Assembly (NCBI GenBank): GCA_947683625.1
Contig: CANTUR010000009.1
Coordinates: forward strand, 4,477,501 to 4,541,500
From: Mallotus nudiflorus
Taxonomy: Eukaryota > Streptophyta > Magnoliopsida > Malpighiales > Euphorbiaceae
Direction of reading: 5' to 3'
Length of the DNA stretch: 64,000 nt
The position numbers were made by a program, and so were the translations under genes. The notes below the pieces were generated by a model. It saw only the letters and a list, made by a program, of their open reading frames with translations. It was not told where the DNA came from and did no database searches. Shown in pieces: positions 1-10,563 of the stretch. The number at the start of each line of letters is the position of its first letter. Positions within the stretch are counted from its first letter, which is position 1.

Positions 1-19
1 GGCCTCGTGCAGGAGACTT

Positions 20-1116
20 CTAAACGAATTCCAGGGTTTTGGTTCTCATGTCGCAAGAAAGAACATCGCAAGAAAGGACATCCGGATTGATAACCAAATA
101 TACAGTATTGGGATCATAGGGATGGATCGCAACCACACGTGGTGACTTCTTAAAATAGTCTCTTGAACAGTCTCTTGAAGTCTAACCCTACGCTTCAGAC
201 ACCATTCAGGCTGCTGCTTCTTCTTGTTGTCCTTGTCAGTGTACTTAAGTTGCCAAATGCGCAGAGTTGCATTATACAGCTGAGCTACGGACAATAAGCC
301 ACGGCATAGCCCAAGGCCTTCAAATGGGCCATATGCAGCGACTGGAGCTGCCTCTTTTGGACGATCAATAATGAAAGGGATGTTGTTTCTACCAACATCA
401 TAACCAATAGTCTTAAAACCATCGCCAGCAATCCAATGCAAGAATCCCCTGTAGAAAACACCAGAAGACTGCTAGTGGAAAGCAGGAAGGGGCTTTGGAG
501 ATGAGACGGTCAAATGGGTCCACTGTCCAGTCTGCGAAGAAAAAACATCAACCCCAAACTCGGACATGGTCTTATTTTTCACTGCCTGAACAATTCGAAG
601 CACCCTGAAGGAGCGACGGAGGCAGGCCAAGCCAACGTATATATTGAAAGTGGCAGAGTGGGGACGAGATCGAGGGAGTTCAGCAAATTGTTGGGTGATA
701 GGGTTGCATATATAGTAAATAATCTGACGCCATTTATCAGCCGTGCACAAGAATAAGCCATTGCAGTGACCCCGAATAAAAGTTTTCTGCATACGTTTTC
801 CAAAGAAAGGTATGAAATCAAAAGAAAGTTGATGTTGATACTGAAGAGGGATCACGAACAGATGATACTTCCACGAACAGTTGTCCACCATAAACTCCTC
901 TTCGTCCATTCTTTTTGTATAAATAGCTTTGTGATGGCTATGGTACCAATTAAGGAAATAACGGTTTGAGATAATGGACTGCCACCGATTGCACACCGCT
1001 TTACATCGTACGGCTGATTCGCAAGGAAGACGATGCAAGATCTCTATCAATAGATCTTTCGTAAAAATTTTATTAATTGATAATCTTTTCCTTTTGCGGC
1101 CGACGGGGCAAGACAT
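20..1116 (-). pseudogene. F-box protein pseudogene (F-box plus F-box-associated domain)
   Basis: Read from 1116 leftwards. The protein starts MSCPVGRKRKRLS, and an F-box follows at about residues 15-60 (FTKDLLIEILHRLPCESAVR, then CKAVCNRW). After it comes an F-box-associated type region with a CNGLFLC motif and an ICNPITQQFAELP strand. In this family the F-box recruits substrates to SCF ubiquitin ligases through Skp1. Two lesions are visible. A TAG stop at 472-474 lies in the same frame as the following piece (441-46), which continues the domain. Near position 150 the frame shifts: the other frame carries the family-like ending (VAIHPYDPNTVYL) and stops at about 20-22. Total length would be about 365 residues, normal for the family. 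The ATG was chosen because it sits just before the F-box. A real gene with sequencing errors is possible but less likely with two lesions. Confidence 0.85.
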
Positions 1117-1832
1117 TTCATTGCATCTGAGAATAATAGGGTTACAAAAGTAGGAGAGATGAGGAAGGTAGTATGTTTATTTATTTTCTGCTTGGAGCCA
1201 GATTATTACGACATCGTTTCAATACGTTATGACTTATGTACTTAGGTTCCCATTTAGCTAATGACTTCCAGTGGAATAAACCAAGGAAAAAGTGAAGTTA
1301 GTATTTGCCCCTACCATTAAGATATTACATTTTTTTAGTCCTTTTTTTTTCAATATTATGCTATTTACATTTATGTTAGGAATAATAATATTTTCAATTT
1401 TATAAATTATTTACTTTTTACAATTAACTTCTACATTTCGATATTTTTACAATCAATTTTATAAAATTTTAAAAGGTTTTTCGCTACTCACAATCAATCA
1501 ATGATGTATTATTAACTATTGCTATATATCTATTAAATGTTGAGTTTCAAAATTATTAAAGCTAAAATTTGAAAAGTTTCTCAACTCATATTTAAGTATT
1601 CACCCTAAAAGTTTTATGTGTAACATCATTAAAAATTTTAATTTTTCTTAAAAAATTTTAAAAAAAATCATTATTTAATTACAACATACTCTTTTAAAAC
1701 TTAAAACCATAGTTAAAATCCTATCAAATTTAAACCATTATATTATAGTCTAGCTAAAATGCCTCCTATAAATTGATAAAATTAAATTCTAAATCATTAT
1801 CTGATTATAAAATAAACTCTTTTTGTCACACT
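1117..1832. other. AT-rich intergenic stretch, no gene seen
   Basis: This is the upstream side of the F-box pseudogene. It is strongly AT-rich with no coding potential. I cannot place a promoter with confidence. Its right part (1681-1805) resembles 27702-27822 and is listed separately. Confidence 0.5.
1681..1805 (+). repeat. Diverged direct repeat, left copy
   Basis: A stretch of about 120 bp aligns by eye with 27702-27822. Shared runs include TTATTATAGT and ATTGATAAAATTAA. The two copies sit just outside the two ends of nest A, about 26 kb apart. They may be two copies of an unrelated dispersed repeat. Confidence 0.5.
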
Positions 1833-2462
1833 TGTCATGACCCAAATCGGGAGTTATGACCAGTGTTAGGGAACGAGAATTCTTTTGAATCCGTAATCCA
1901 TAGCAAATCTTAAAATAAAAACAAGCAGAAATATAATATAAGAATATCAAAGAATTAAAAATTTAAAATAATATTAAAGGAATTCTCATATCATATATTA
2001 AAATATAATAATACAATATTTTTCAAATACAAATCTCCATAACAAAATAATGCTAGACACTATAACACTCAAGTACTATTATTGTAGCTTCTAAAATATA
2101 AATAAAAATTTAGATATAAAAATTACATAATTTAATCGAGGCTGAATTGTCATAACGTAAATCGAGGAGTCATAACTGGTGCTAGGGAACGAAGATTCTT
2201 TTGAATCCGAAACCCATAGCAAACCTTAAAAATAAAAACAAGCAGAAATGTAATATAAGAATATCAAAGAATTAAAAATTTAAAATAATATTAAAGAAAT
2301 TCTCATATCATATATCAAAATATAATAATACAATATCTTTTAAATACAAATCTTCATAATAAAATAATACTAAACATTACAACACTCGAGTACTATTACT
2401 ACAGCTTCTAGAATATAAATAAAAATTCATATATAAAAATTATATAATCTAGCCTAGACTGA
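1833..2462 (-). repeat. 315-bp tandem duplication of the LTR terminus
   Basis: The LTR end (TGTCAT...) occurs at 1833 and again at 2148, exactly 315 bp apart, and each is followed by the same sequence (AACCCATAGC-type block, then AT-rich DNA with AAGCAGAAATRTAATATAAG). The copies differ by scattered substitutions, so the duplication is old. Confidence 0.8.
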
Positions 2463-3127
2463 AGAAAACCAACAAAAGGATCTACTAATGAGGTATAATA
2501 AAGTAGAATGTCCTAAAAAATATTAAGGGGGTCAAACCTCACTATGTGAATTATTATAATATATATAAGTGTAACCTAAAGTCATATACAATCAAACATT
2601 AGTAAAATATTATACATATATATATATATATATATATATCATACAAATGGTAAAATTCACTTTTATATAATAATAGATGTAGAAAAATTTATTTTGGGTG
2701 AAAGATCAAAGAAAAATCCTAAAATATTATGCAATCTCAATCATTAAATCTCACTAGCTCACAGGCTTACTTAATTCCAAAATATTCCTCTTTTCCATTT
2801 TTGGACAATAGACTAGCCCCGAAACACTAAGTCAACTGAGCTCCCACAATTTCACTATTAGTGTGATTGGTCCCAAGACACTAGGTCAACCGAGTTCTTG
2901 CAATCACACTACTCTCTCACCACAATTCTCAATAATCGAACAATCAAGTCTCACATCAAATAATTTCATAATCTCAACCCTAAAATCTAATGCACTGGTA
3001 TGTACACAGTTCTAGTGTAGCCCATTAAGTGACACGTTCTATTACTATCCATAAAATAAATTGTATAATTATTAAAATAATAAAATGCATAATTTAAACA
3101 TAAATGAAATCCATTTTTAAAGAAATA

Positions 3128-3290
3128 TACCACTTATATACCAATATATACCAAGCATATACTAAATATATACCAATTGTATATGTTGAGTATATACCAA
3201 AAATATACCAAATATATACTAAAAATATACCAACATATATGTCATATAGATACCAAATATATACTAAAAATATACCAAACATATATATAA
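3128..3290. repeat. Degenerate TATACCAAA repeat
   Basis: About a dozen imperfect copies of ATATACCAAA/ATATACTAAA lie head to tail. The same word, in reverse complement (TTTGGTATAT), occurs a few times at the matching place in the other LTR copies (for example 17755-17930), so this is a local expansion in the relic. Confidence 0.7.
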
Positions 3291-6200
3291 TCATTTAATA
3301 AAATAAATCATTTTTAAATACATTATAAAATTTCTGTATGTTCACAAATATGTATCATACATGCAATGCATATATAAAATAATATCTCATAGTACTACTG
3401 TACTCCGCTATTTCGGTTTGGCTGACCCGATCTGGTCGGCCTAGCTCCCAGTAAAGCTAAAGAAAAATAATATATTATTATTAGAATAAAATTCCTAATT
3501 TAATAAGTTTAAAATTTCTAAGAATGACTTGATCTAAACACGACTCGATCAAAATTTTAAAACTAGACTCAGATCGGTTCTCACATTTTACGAGAAATTT
3601 ATCAAAAATTTGGTAGAGTCTCCACTGTGAAACAGACGTTTTCCTACACAAGTAGGGTTGATCATGCATAGAAAATACACTTCTACAATATATAAGTCCA
3701 ACTGCTCGGGTTGGTCCCCCGAACTACTCATAATGCCCAACCAAGCCTCAACAATCTACAAATATATATATATATATATAATTTCAGATAATTGACCCAA
3801 AAATCATAAAATCCATATAAAAATATAATAACTTTTCAAATCATCAAAATGTCTCATAAAAATATTAAAAAACCTTTATTTTCCAACTAAAAAATAGAAT
3901 TCTAGCTTTTAAATAATATTTGCTAATAAGATTCATAAATTGAATAAAATTCCCATTTTACAATTAAATTAGTATAGATTGCAAATAATTATTAAAATCA
4001 CTAATTAACATCATAAAAATAATAAAATACCCATTTAAGCTCAAAAGTAATAAATAAATTTATTATTCACATATTATTCCAAAATTATCACAAATTAACT
4101 AATAAATGGGAAATAATATCAAAAATTACTTTTCATACTTTTATTAATTTATAAATAGTTTAAAAAAATAATTAACCAAAATTCCAATTAAAATTAAATA
4201 ATTTACTAACTTCCAAAAATACATATGTACACATAAACTATAAAAATTCAATTAAATACCACAATAAATAAACTAATAACAAATAACATTAATTCATCCA
4301 AAATTATAAAAAAAAATCTCATTTAAATAATAAGTACCAAATATTTCAACTAAAATTATCAAAATCTCATTTAAATATCAAAATCAACTTATTTATATAA
4401 TAAAAGCATCAAAAATATTTATTTTCCAAATTAAACAATAAAATTTCAAATTTAATTAAATAATATTAATTAAACCCATTCTTTTAAATATTCTAAATTA
4501 AATAGCATAAATTACCAATAATTATTTAAATTGCTCAAATATATAATAAATAACTAAAAATTCATTTAATTATAAAAATTATAAATAAAACTATTATTTG
4601 AATATATTTCTAAAAATTATTATTAATTAGCTAAAAATAGTAAATAATTCACAAAAATTAATTTAATAATTTTTATTATTCAAAAACTTCCCAAAACATA
4701 ATAATTGACAATAATTTCAACTAAAATATAACAATTACTAATTTATACTAACTTTTCCAAAAAAAATCATTTTTCACATAAACATTCAAAAATTCGTAAT
4801 AAAAATTCAGTACATAATTTAAATAAACTTCCTTCATGAAATTTGCTCTAAATAATATATAGAATTTAATAAAAATAAGAAAATTTATGGACCAGAGACT
4901 ATGAACAGTAACTGAACCTGAAAAATATGTATTTTATTATTAAAAATTTCAAAAAAATAAATAAAAATAGTATTTAGGTAGATATTAGCTCAAAAATCAA
5001 TTTATCTAACTACCACATTGTGACGACCCAAACCGGGAGTCATGACCGGCGCTAAAGAATGAGTATTCTTTCAAATCCGGAACCCATAGCAAGCCTAAAA
5101 AAAAATAAAGCATGCAATAAATAAAATAAAATATGCATCATAATTAAAATCTCAAACCAATATAATAAAAATAAACTTTGTCATATCATAAAATAAAGTA
5201 TATAATACACAATATTTAGAGAAAGGTCTATGAATTACAACCAACATACAACAAATACAAAATACACTTACTACTATAGTTTTTTAGAATACAAATAAAA
5301 TTAAGTAAGTAGTTTACATAAATAAGCCGGGGTTGAAGAAATCCGGAGGATGAGCCTACTGCTGAGATCTGAAGAAAAAGAATCTCATGAAAAATCAACT
5401 GAGGAGAGTCAGACCTCACTGAGTGAATTATTATAATATATATACATGCATCACTAATGTCAAATGCAATCAATCATCTGTATATAATAAATATATATAC
5501 AAGCATTTCACACAGATGTTGAAAATTCACTTTATATAATAATATTGAAAAACATATGTTTATAAAGGATTAAATAGAGCCATATTTAATCGCAACCTCA
5601 AACATTAATAACTCTCAAGCCATACAGGCTCGCTTAATTTAAAATAAATTCACTTATTCCATATGGACAGTAGACTGGCCTTGAGACACTAAACCAACCG
5701 AGCTCCAACAGTCTGATTATTAGTGTGATTGGCCCCGAGACACTACGTCAACCAAGCTCCAACAACTATAATATCAACCATATCAATATTCTCAAATCAT
5801 TAATCAAATCAAATCTTAATTCCACAAATAATTCTTACTCAACCGTAAATCTATCACATTGGTACGTATACTGTCTTAGTGCTACCCACTAGGTAGCACA
5901 TTCTATCGATATCTTTCATTTAAAATAAAACATTCATATAGGAAATAAATAATGCAGAATAACATCATATAATAACAAAATAAACTATATATATACCATA
6001 AATATATCAAAAATAAAATAAATATATTTCAAGTATATATATGTCAAATAAATTCAAATCAATCATGAAATATACCAAAAGTAAACAAATAATATACTTA
6101 AAAACAATTTAAGTATAAATCAATAGTATAACATGCATTTATTTCAAAATATACCAAAAATATGCTAAAAATATACCTAAAATATACTTAAACATTTAAT

Positions 6201-7888
6201 GAAATATTTTATGAATAATTACAAATCAAAACATGTATTTTCTAAAAAATGCAACCTAAGCATAATGTATATATAAAATAACAACTCACAAATTTGCGCT
6301 CCTCGAGACTAATTTGACGGGCCCAGTCCACTAGTCCTTGATTTCGGCGCAAATAAATAAATAAAATAATAAAAAAAATTAGAATAAATCTAACTTAAAC
6401 CTCTAAAGAAACTCGATATAAGAATACAAAATTCAGACAAAATCGAAAACTCATGATCGACACGACGTCACATTTTACTAGAATTCTATCAAAAATTTGA
6501 CAAAACTTTCTCTGTAAAACAGACATCTCTCTACTAAAAAATAGAGCCGATCTTGCAACAAAATGCACTTACAAACTCAAAATATTCACACCTTCGGTTG
6601 GAAGATACAATATTCTCAACCGAAGTCCACAATTCACCAAAATTCAAATAATATAACAAATATATCAAAAATTGATAATTTCCACAAATATCCTCAAAAT
6701 ATCATCATATAGCATATTTAACATTAAAACACTAAATATAATTAATTTCACAATAATTAAATAAAAATCCTGAAATAATAATATAATATTATTAAAAATT
6801 AAATTTCTCAATAATTCAATATTAAATAGTAAAAATTCACTTTATATATTCAAATAACTAACATAGCCTATATACATATTAAAAATAATTAAAAATCTAT
6901 TTAATCACTAATTTAGTAAATAATATATTATTTGAAAATAATTTTTGAAAATTAGTATTAATTAGTTAAAAATAGTAAATAATTTATAAAAATTATTTTA
7001 TTACCTTAAATAATCCTAAAACCAATTAAAACATAATATGGAACTATAATTTTAACAAAATTACACAATTACCCCATAATTTCAAATATACATAATACTA
7101 AATAATTTCCTCAAAAATTCTATAAAATCATAAAAATTATTTTATCAACATATATAATACTAATATCAACTAAAACACATTATTAAAAAATAATTTCAAA
7201 AAAAAATACATATTTAACTTAATTATCCAATATTTATATAAACTAAAAATATTGCTAAAAATTATATAATATTCACAAAAATTAATTTCTCAACACTAAA
7301 ATTAATAACAACTAATAATAACACCAAATCAACCAAATTTAAAATTAAATAAATTAATTTATGAAAATTAAATAAATAATAATAAAATAATAAAAAATTC
7401 ACAAAAATTAAAATAAATTCCAAAAATTAAAAAAATATATTTCTAAGAAGATTAAGCTACTAGGATCAACTTTAGTGAAGGAAGTTTACAATATTCAACA
7501 AGATTCAACTTTAAAAAAAAATAGAAACCCTAATAGCCATAAACCAAAAATTCAACAAAACTCACAAATGAGGAAGATTGAACTTGAACCAAGCTCAGAT
7601 TCGACCTCCTCGGAGCTCCAAGAGTCAAATGACACCAGAATGGCTCGGTTTGGTGATCGGAAAAGTGATCGACGATGAGAAGCTTCTCCCTGCTGCCACT
7701 GCAACTTCAGGCGATCCAACAAGCTTCTGGTTGTCAGACGACATCGAGGAGGGAGAGGGAAGAAGGAGGAAGAGGTTGGCGGCAGTTGGTGGTGGTGAGA
7801 GGCGGTCCAGCATGAAGAACGGGGAGGCACAGTGAGGGTAAAGGCTCGGGATGACGGGGAAGAAGGAAGCTTGCTTCCTGATTTCAAA

Positions 7889-7891
<3 letters not shown>

Positions 7892-7982
<91 letters not shown>
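7892..7982. repeat. (TA)n microsatellite, about 45 units
   Basis: An uninterrupted TA run within the solo LTR, next to the GC-rich leader. Another solo LTR has a TA run at the matching place (37552-37598). The short ORF called across it is not coding. Confidence 0.97.
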
Positions 7983-7984
<2 letters not shown>

Positions 7985-8067
7985 CTTTATATTACTTTAT
8001 ATTAAAAATATATATTATAATATTATTCTATGTTAAATCAATTCTCCACCACAATAAATAAATATCT

Positions 8068-8099
<32 letters not shown>

Positions 8100-8113
8100 A
8101 ACACACACACAAT
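8068..8113. repeat. (CA)n microsatellite
   Basis: A CA run of about 14 units, a short ATATAA break, then another CACACACA run, inside the same solo LTR. Confidence 0.95.
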
Positions 8114-8488
8114 AATTTACATATACACAATCATATTTTAATATATATACATAAAATAACAATAAATGATAAATAATAATAATATCAATAATACTAATAA
8201 AATAAATCATGTAAGTTGATAATAATAATAATAGAAATAATAATGCACATAAATTAATATTATTAAAATAATACTATCAGAAAATAATAAATATAAACAA
8301 CAAAAATTAAATGTCTAAAATAATAAGTTTCAAAATAAAATATTTACATAGAAAATCCAATTAGACATAAAATAATAATGATTAATCACTAAATAGTTAA
8401 ATAATTAAATATAACTTTTAAAATTTATTAACACTGCATATCTCGTTTTATATTAAAATAATTTAAAAATAAGGGTTATTACACACAT

Positions 8489-8998
8489 CACCAAATTAAA
8501 TTAAATTCAATAAGAAAAATCAAATTAAACATATGGACATAAATATAAAATTGAGTTTTCGGAGTCCTTACTGGTCTATTCACTTGAAACGAACCATATA
8601 TTATTGAAGCTCGTAGCGTGAGCTTCAAAACGAGCCCAAGCTCGACTAGTTTCCTTATCGGCGATTAGACTGCACTATTCATACAGTGTTGTCCTGCACT
8701 GTGCCAATGCCTGCTGCCACTGCCGGTGGTACTACTATGGTGGTCCAGTGAGTTGAGGTGGTGGTGTGGTGGTTTAGATGGTGGTGGTGCAATGGTTTGG
8801 TTAATTATAGAGAAAAATAAAAAAATAAAGAAAGAAATATGAGGAAGAAGAAGAAGTGTATCACCCCGAAAATTTTTAACTTTTGTCCCTTTCTTTTTTT
8901 TAATGATATAATATAATATAATATTTAAACTCCCAAATTAAATCTCTACCTACATATATAAGTATACAATTAAATAAATTACACAATTAATATTAATA
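8489..8998 (-). mobile_element. Old Tekay-family LTR relic, segment 2 of 3
   Basis: This continues the 1833-5018 relic after the solo LTR and its CACAT duplication. The GC-richer part at 8620-8780 sits where the family has its GC-rich leader, and AT-rich DNA follows. It is then split by the Tat element at the ATACT site (8999-9003). The identity is inferred mostly from position and composition. Confidence 0.55.
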
Positions 8999-9003
8999 AT
9001 ACT

Positions 9004-9393
9004 TGATAATTGATCTCCAGAACTCTTGGGCTAGGCGTCCTACAAAGCACGAACAGAGGACAATGTGAGAGGTGGGGAGAATCCCCACAAACACTCTGAT
9101 GCCTAAGTTAGAGAATAGAAGCAAGGAGAATGTAAGATAGCTTGAATGTGTGAGAATGAGATGTCCCCTTATGAGGGGTATAGGGTTCTATATATAGCAA
9201 TAATCAAACTTGGGAGGAGTTGGACTCCTTGTGGGATAGTGAATTATAATCTTTGTAAGAGAGTGTTCCTTCTTTGGTTAGGATTCCTCTTTAGGGTAGT
9301 TCCTTGGACGGATATGTCTTTTCCCTGATCCAAGTGATCCTATTTAGGGGGTAAAAGACCCCTACTTAGGTGGGAACATTCTAAATAGTTTCA
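9004..9393 (-). mobile_element. 3' LTR of the Tat element (390 bp)
   Basis: Bounded by TG...CA, with ATACT outside and a purine tract (minus strand) inside. From about 9119 on it aligns with 27187-27458. On the minus strand a TATA-like run (CTATATATAG, 9188-9197) is the probable core promoter. Confidence 0.88.
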
Positions 9394-9408
9394 AGAGTCC
9401 CCCCCCTG
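9394..9408 (-). other. Polypurine tract of the Tat element
   Basis: On the minus strand the sequence reads CAGGGGGGGG then ACTCT directly before the LTR TG. This is the usual place and composition of the plus-strand primer site. Confidence 0.8.
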
Positions 9409-9659
9409 AGTATTTGGATATTTATATCCGTTGCGTCCGGGTAGGATGTAGATGCCTCCATAAGGGTTATAAGACACAGGTGAGCTGAGGTGGCCAGCCT
9501 TAGTCACGATGAGTAGAGCTTGGTATCGAGTATTTGGTTGGTCGTCGTTGAACCATAACCTATGGAGCTGGGGTACCTGCCGAGTGTGTATGAGCACCGT
9601 AATAGATTAACCCGTCCATTTGGGAACAAGACGAAACCAGTCGTCACTGGATTTTTAAT

Positions 9660-10061
9660 GCTCGGTGCATGGACACAAGGCTTTTCGAGCTCGAATCCTT
9701 AGTACTACGGAAGCGACCTGAGGGTGCCAACTTCAGTCACTGGGCTTAGATGCTTGAGACTTAAATGCTTGGCTTAGGAGCACGAGGCTTACATGCTCGG
9801 AACCTTAGTACTACGGAAGCGACCTGAGGGTGCCAGCTTCAGTCACTGGACTTATATGCTCGAGACTTAGATGCTCAGTTCAGGGGTGTGAGGCTTACAT
9901 GCTCGGAACCTCAGTACTACGGAAGCAACCTGAGGGTGCCAGCTTCAGTCACTGGACTTATATGCTTGAGACTTAGAAGCGAACCTCAGGGGTGCAAGGC
10001 TTACATGCTTGAAACCTCAGTACTACGAAAGCGACCTGAGGGTGCCAGCTTTAGTCACTGG
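9660..10061. repeat. 106-bp tandem repeat, four copies
   Basis: The word AGTACTACGG starts at 9701, 9807 and 9913, and its diverged form AGTACTACGA at 10019: exactly 106 bp apart each time. Each is followed by AGCGACCTGAGGGTGCC (AGCAACC in one copy) and a CAGTCACTGG-like end. The block lies between the opposite-strand ORF and the 3' LTR of the Tat element. The ORF that runs across it (9888-10184) looks spurious. Confidence 0.93.
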
Positions 10062-10360
10062 AGATACTCGGATACCCGGAATGGGCTGGGAGTGATGTTT
10101 AAAATGCCTCCCGAGTTGCTTGATGGAGCAGCCCAGTCGAAATGTGTGTGGGCCAACATGTGTTGGTTTTACTTCAACTCTTGAAATCATGTGATTGATG
10201 CGTCATTTCGTATGTCAGTAAACGAAATGCTCGTACCACTGTTATCGTGACTCCTCGCCTAATGGGTTATTTTATTCCCAATAGGCCCTTGGTGGCCTAA
10301 GGAGGAACGTAGTAATAATAAGGGCAGTTAATGGCGTACTTCCAGGTCCTTCCGTGTCTC

Positions 10361-10368
10361 TATAAATA
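10361..10368 (+). promoter_or_regulatory. TATA box before the opposite-strand ORF
   Basis: TATAAATA, preceded by a CT-rich run, about 195 bp upstream of the ATG at 10564 on the same strand. The stretch to the ATG is pyrimidine-rich and looks like a plant 5' leader. Confidence 0.55.
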
Positions 10369-10563
10369 CTGTTGCGCTTGTTAACTGGCACATTTTGCTT
10401 TTTTTGCTTTTTTTGTCTTTTGTTTTTGCTGCGTTTCTACTGCCTCCACTATTTCCATTTCTTCCTACCATAGTTCTCGCTTAAGGTGACTAGGTGATTC
10501 TTTTCATCTTTTTTTCCTTCTCTTTTTGCCTTTTTCTACTATTGCATTTTCCCTTTCTTTATT

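Larger units (their letters stand above)
1833..5018 (-). mobile_element. Old Tekay-family LTR relic, segment 1 of 3
   Basis: It begins TGTCATGACCC, the reverse complement of the family's LTR end (GGGTCGTGACA). Family landmarks then follow in minus order: the CACTCA-type block near 2540, the twin GAGCTC hairpin block at 2805-2905, the GTGCTACC block near 3010-3050, and the leader acceptor region at 3540-3720. It is more diverged than the other copies. It is cut at 5014-5018 by the inserted solo LTR and resumes at 8489 and again at 27464. Joined up, the segments make an LTR of roughly 3.6 kb after discounting a 315-bp duplication, close to the family length. Confidence 0.75.
5019..8483 (-). mobile_element. 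Tekay-family solo LTR with CACAT target duplication
   Basis: It runs from TGTGACGACCC (reverse complement of the LTR end) to GGGTTATTACA (reverse complement of the LTR start), 3465 bp. The 5 bp on each side are CACAT (5014-5018 and 8484-8488), so it is a complete insertion whose internal region was lost by LTR-LTR recombination. It carries the family landmarks: twin hairpin block at 5664-5765, GTGCTACC block near 5880-5910, acceptor-like leader block at 6470-6570 and GC-rich leader at 7560-7850. It sits inside the older relic of the same family. Confidence 0.92.

Noticed and set aside
3094..3298. Overlapping ORFs on both strands (Tyr/Ile-rich)
   Set aside because: They are translations of the degenerate TATACCAAA repeat.
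7851..8036. ORF of alternating Tyr/Ile residues
   Set aside because: It is a translation of the TA microsatellite inside the solo LTR. The same holds for 37448-37633.
9660..10061. CRISPR-like array
   Set aside because: The 106-bp repeats are head-to-tail with no unique spacers, and this is a plant genome.
9888..10184. 98-codon ORF near the Tat LTR
   Set aside because: It reads through the 106-bp tandem repeats, and its sequence simply repeats with them.
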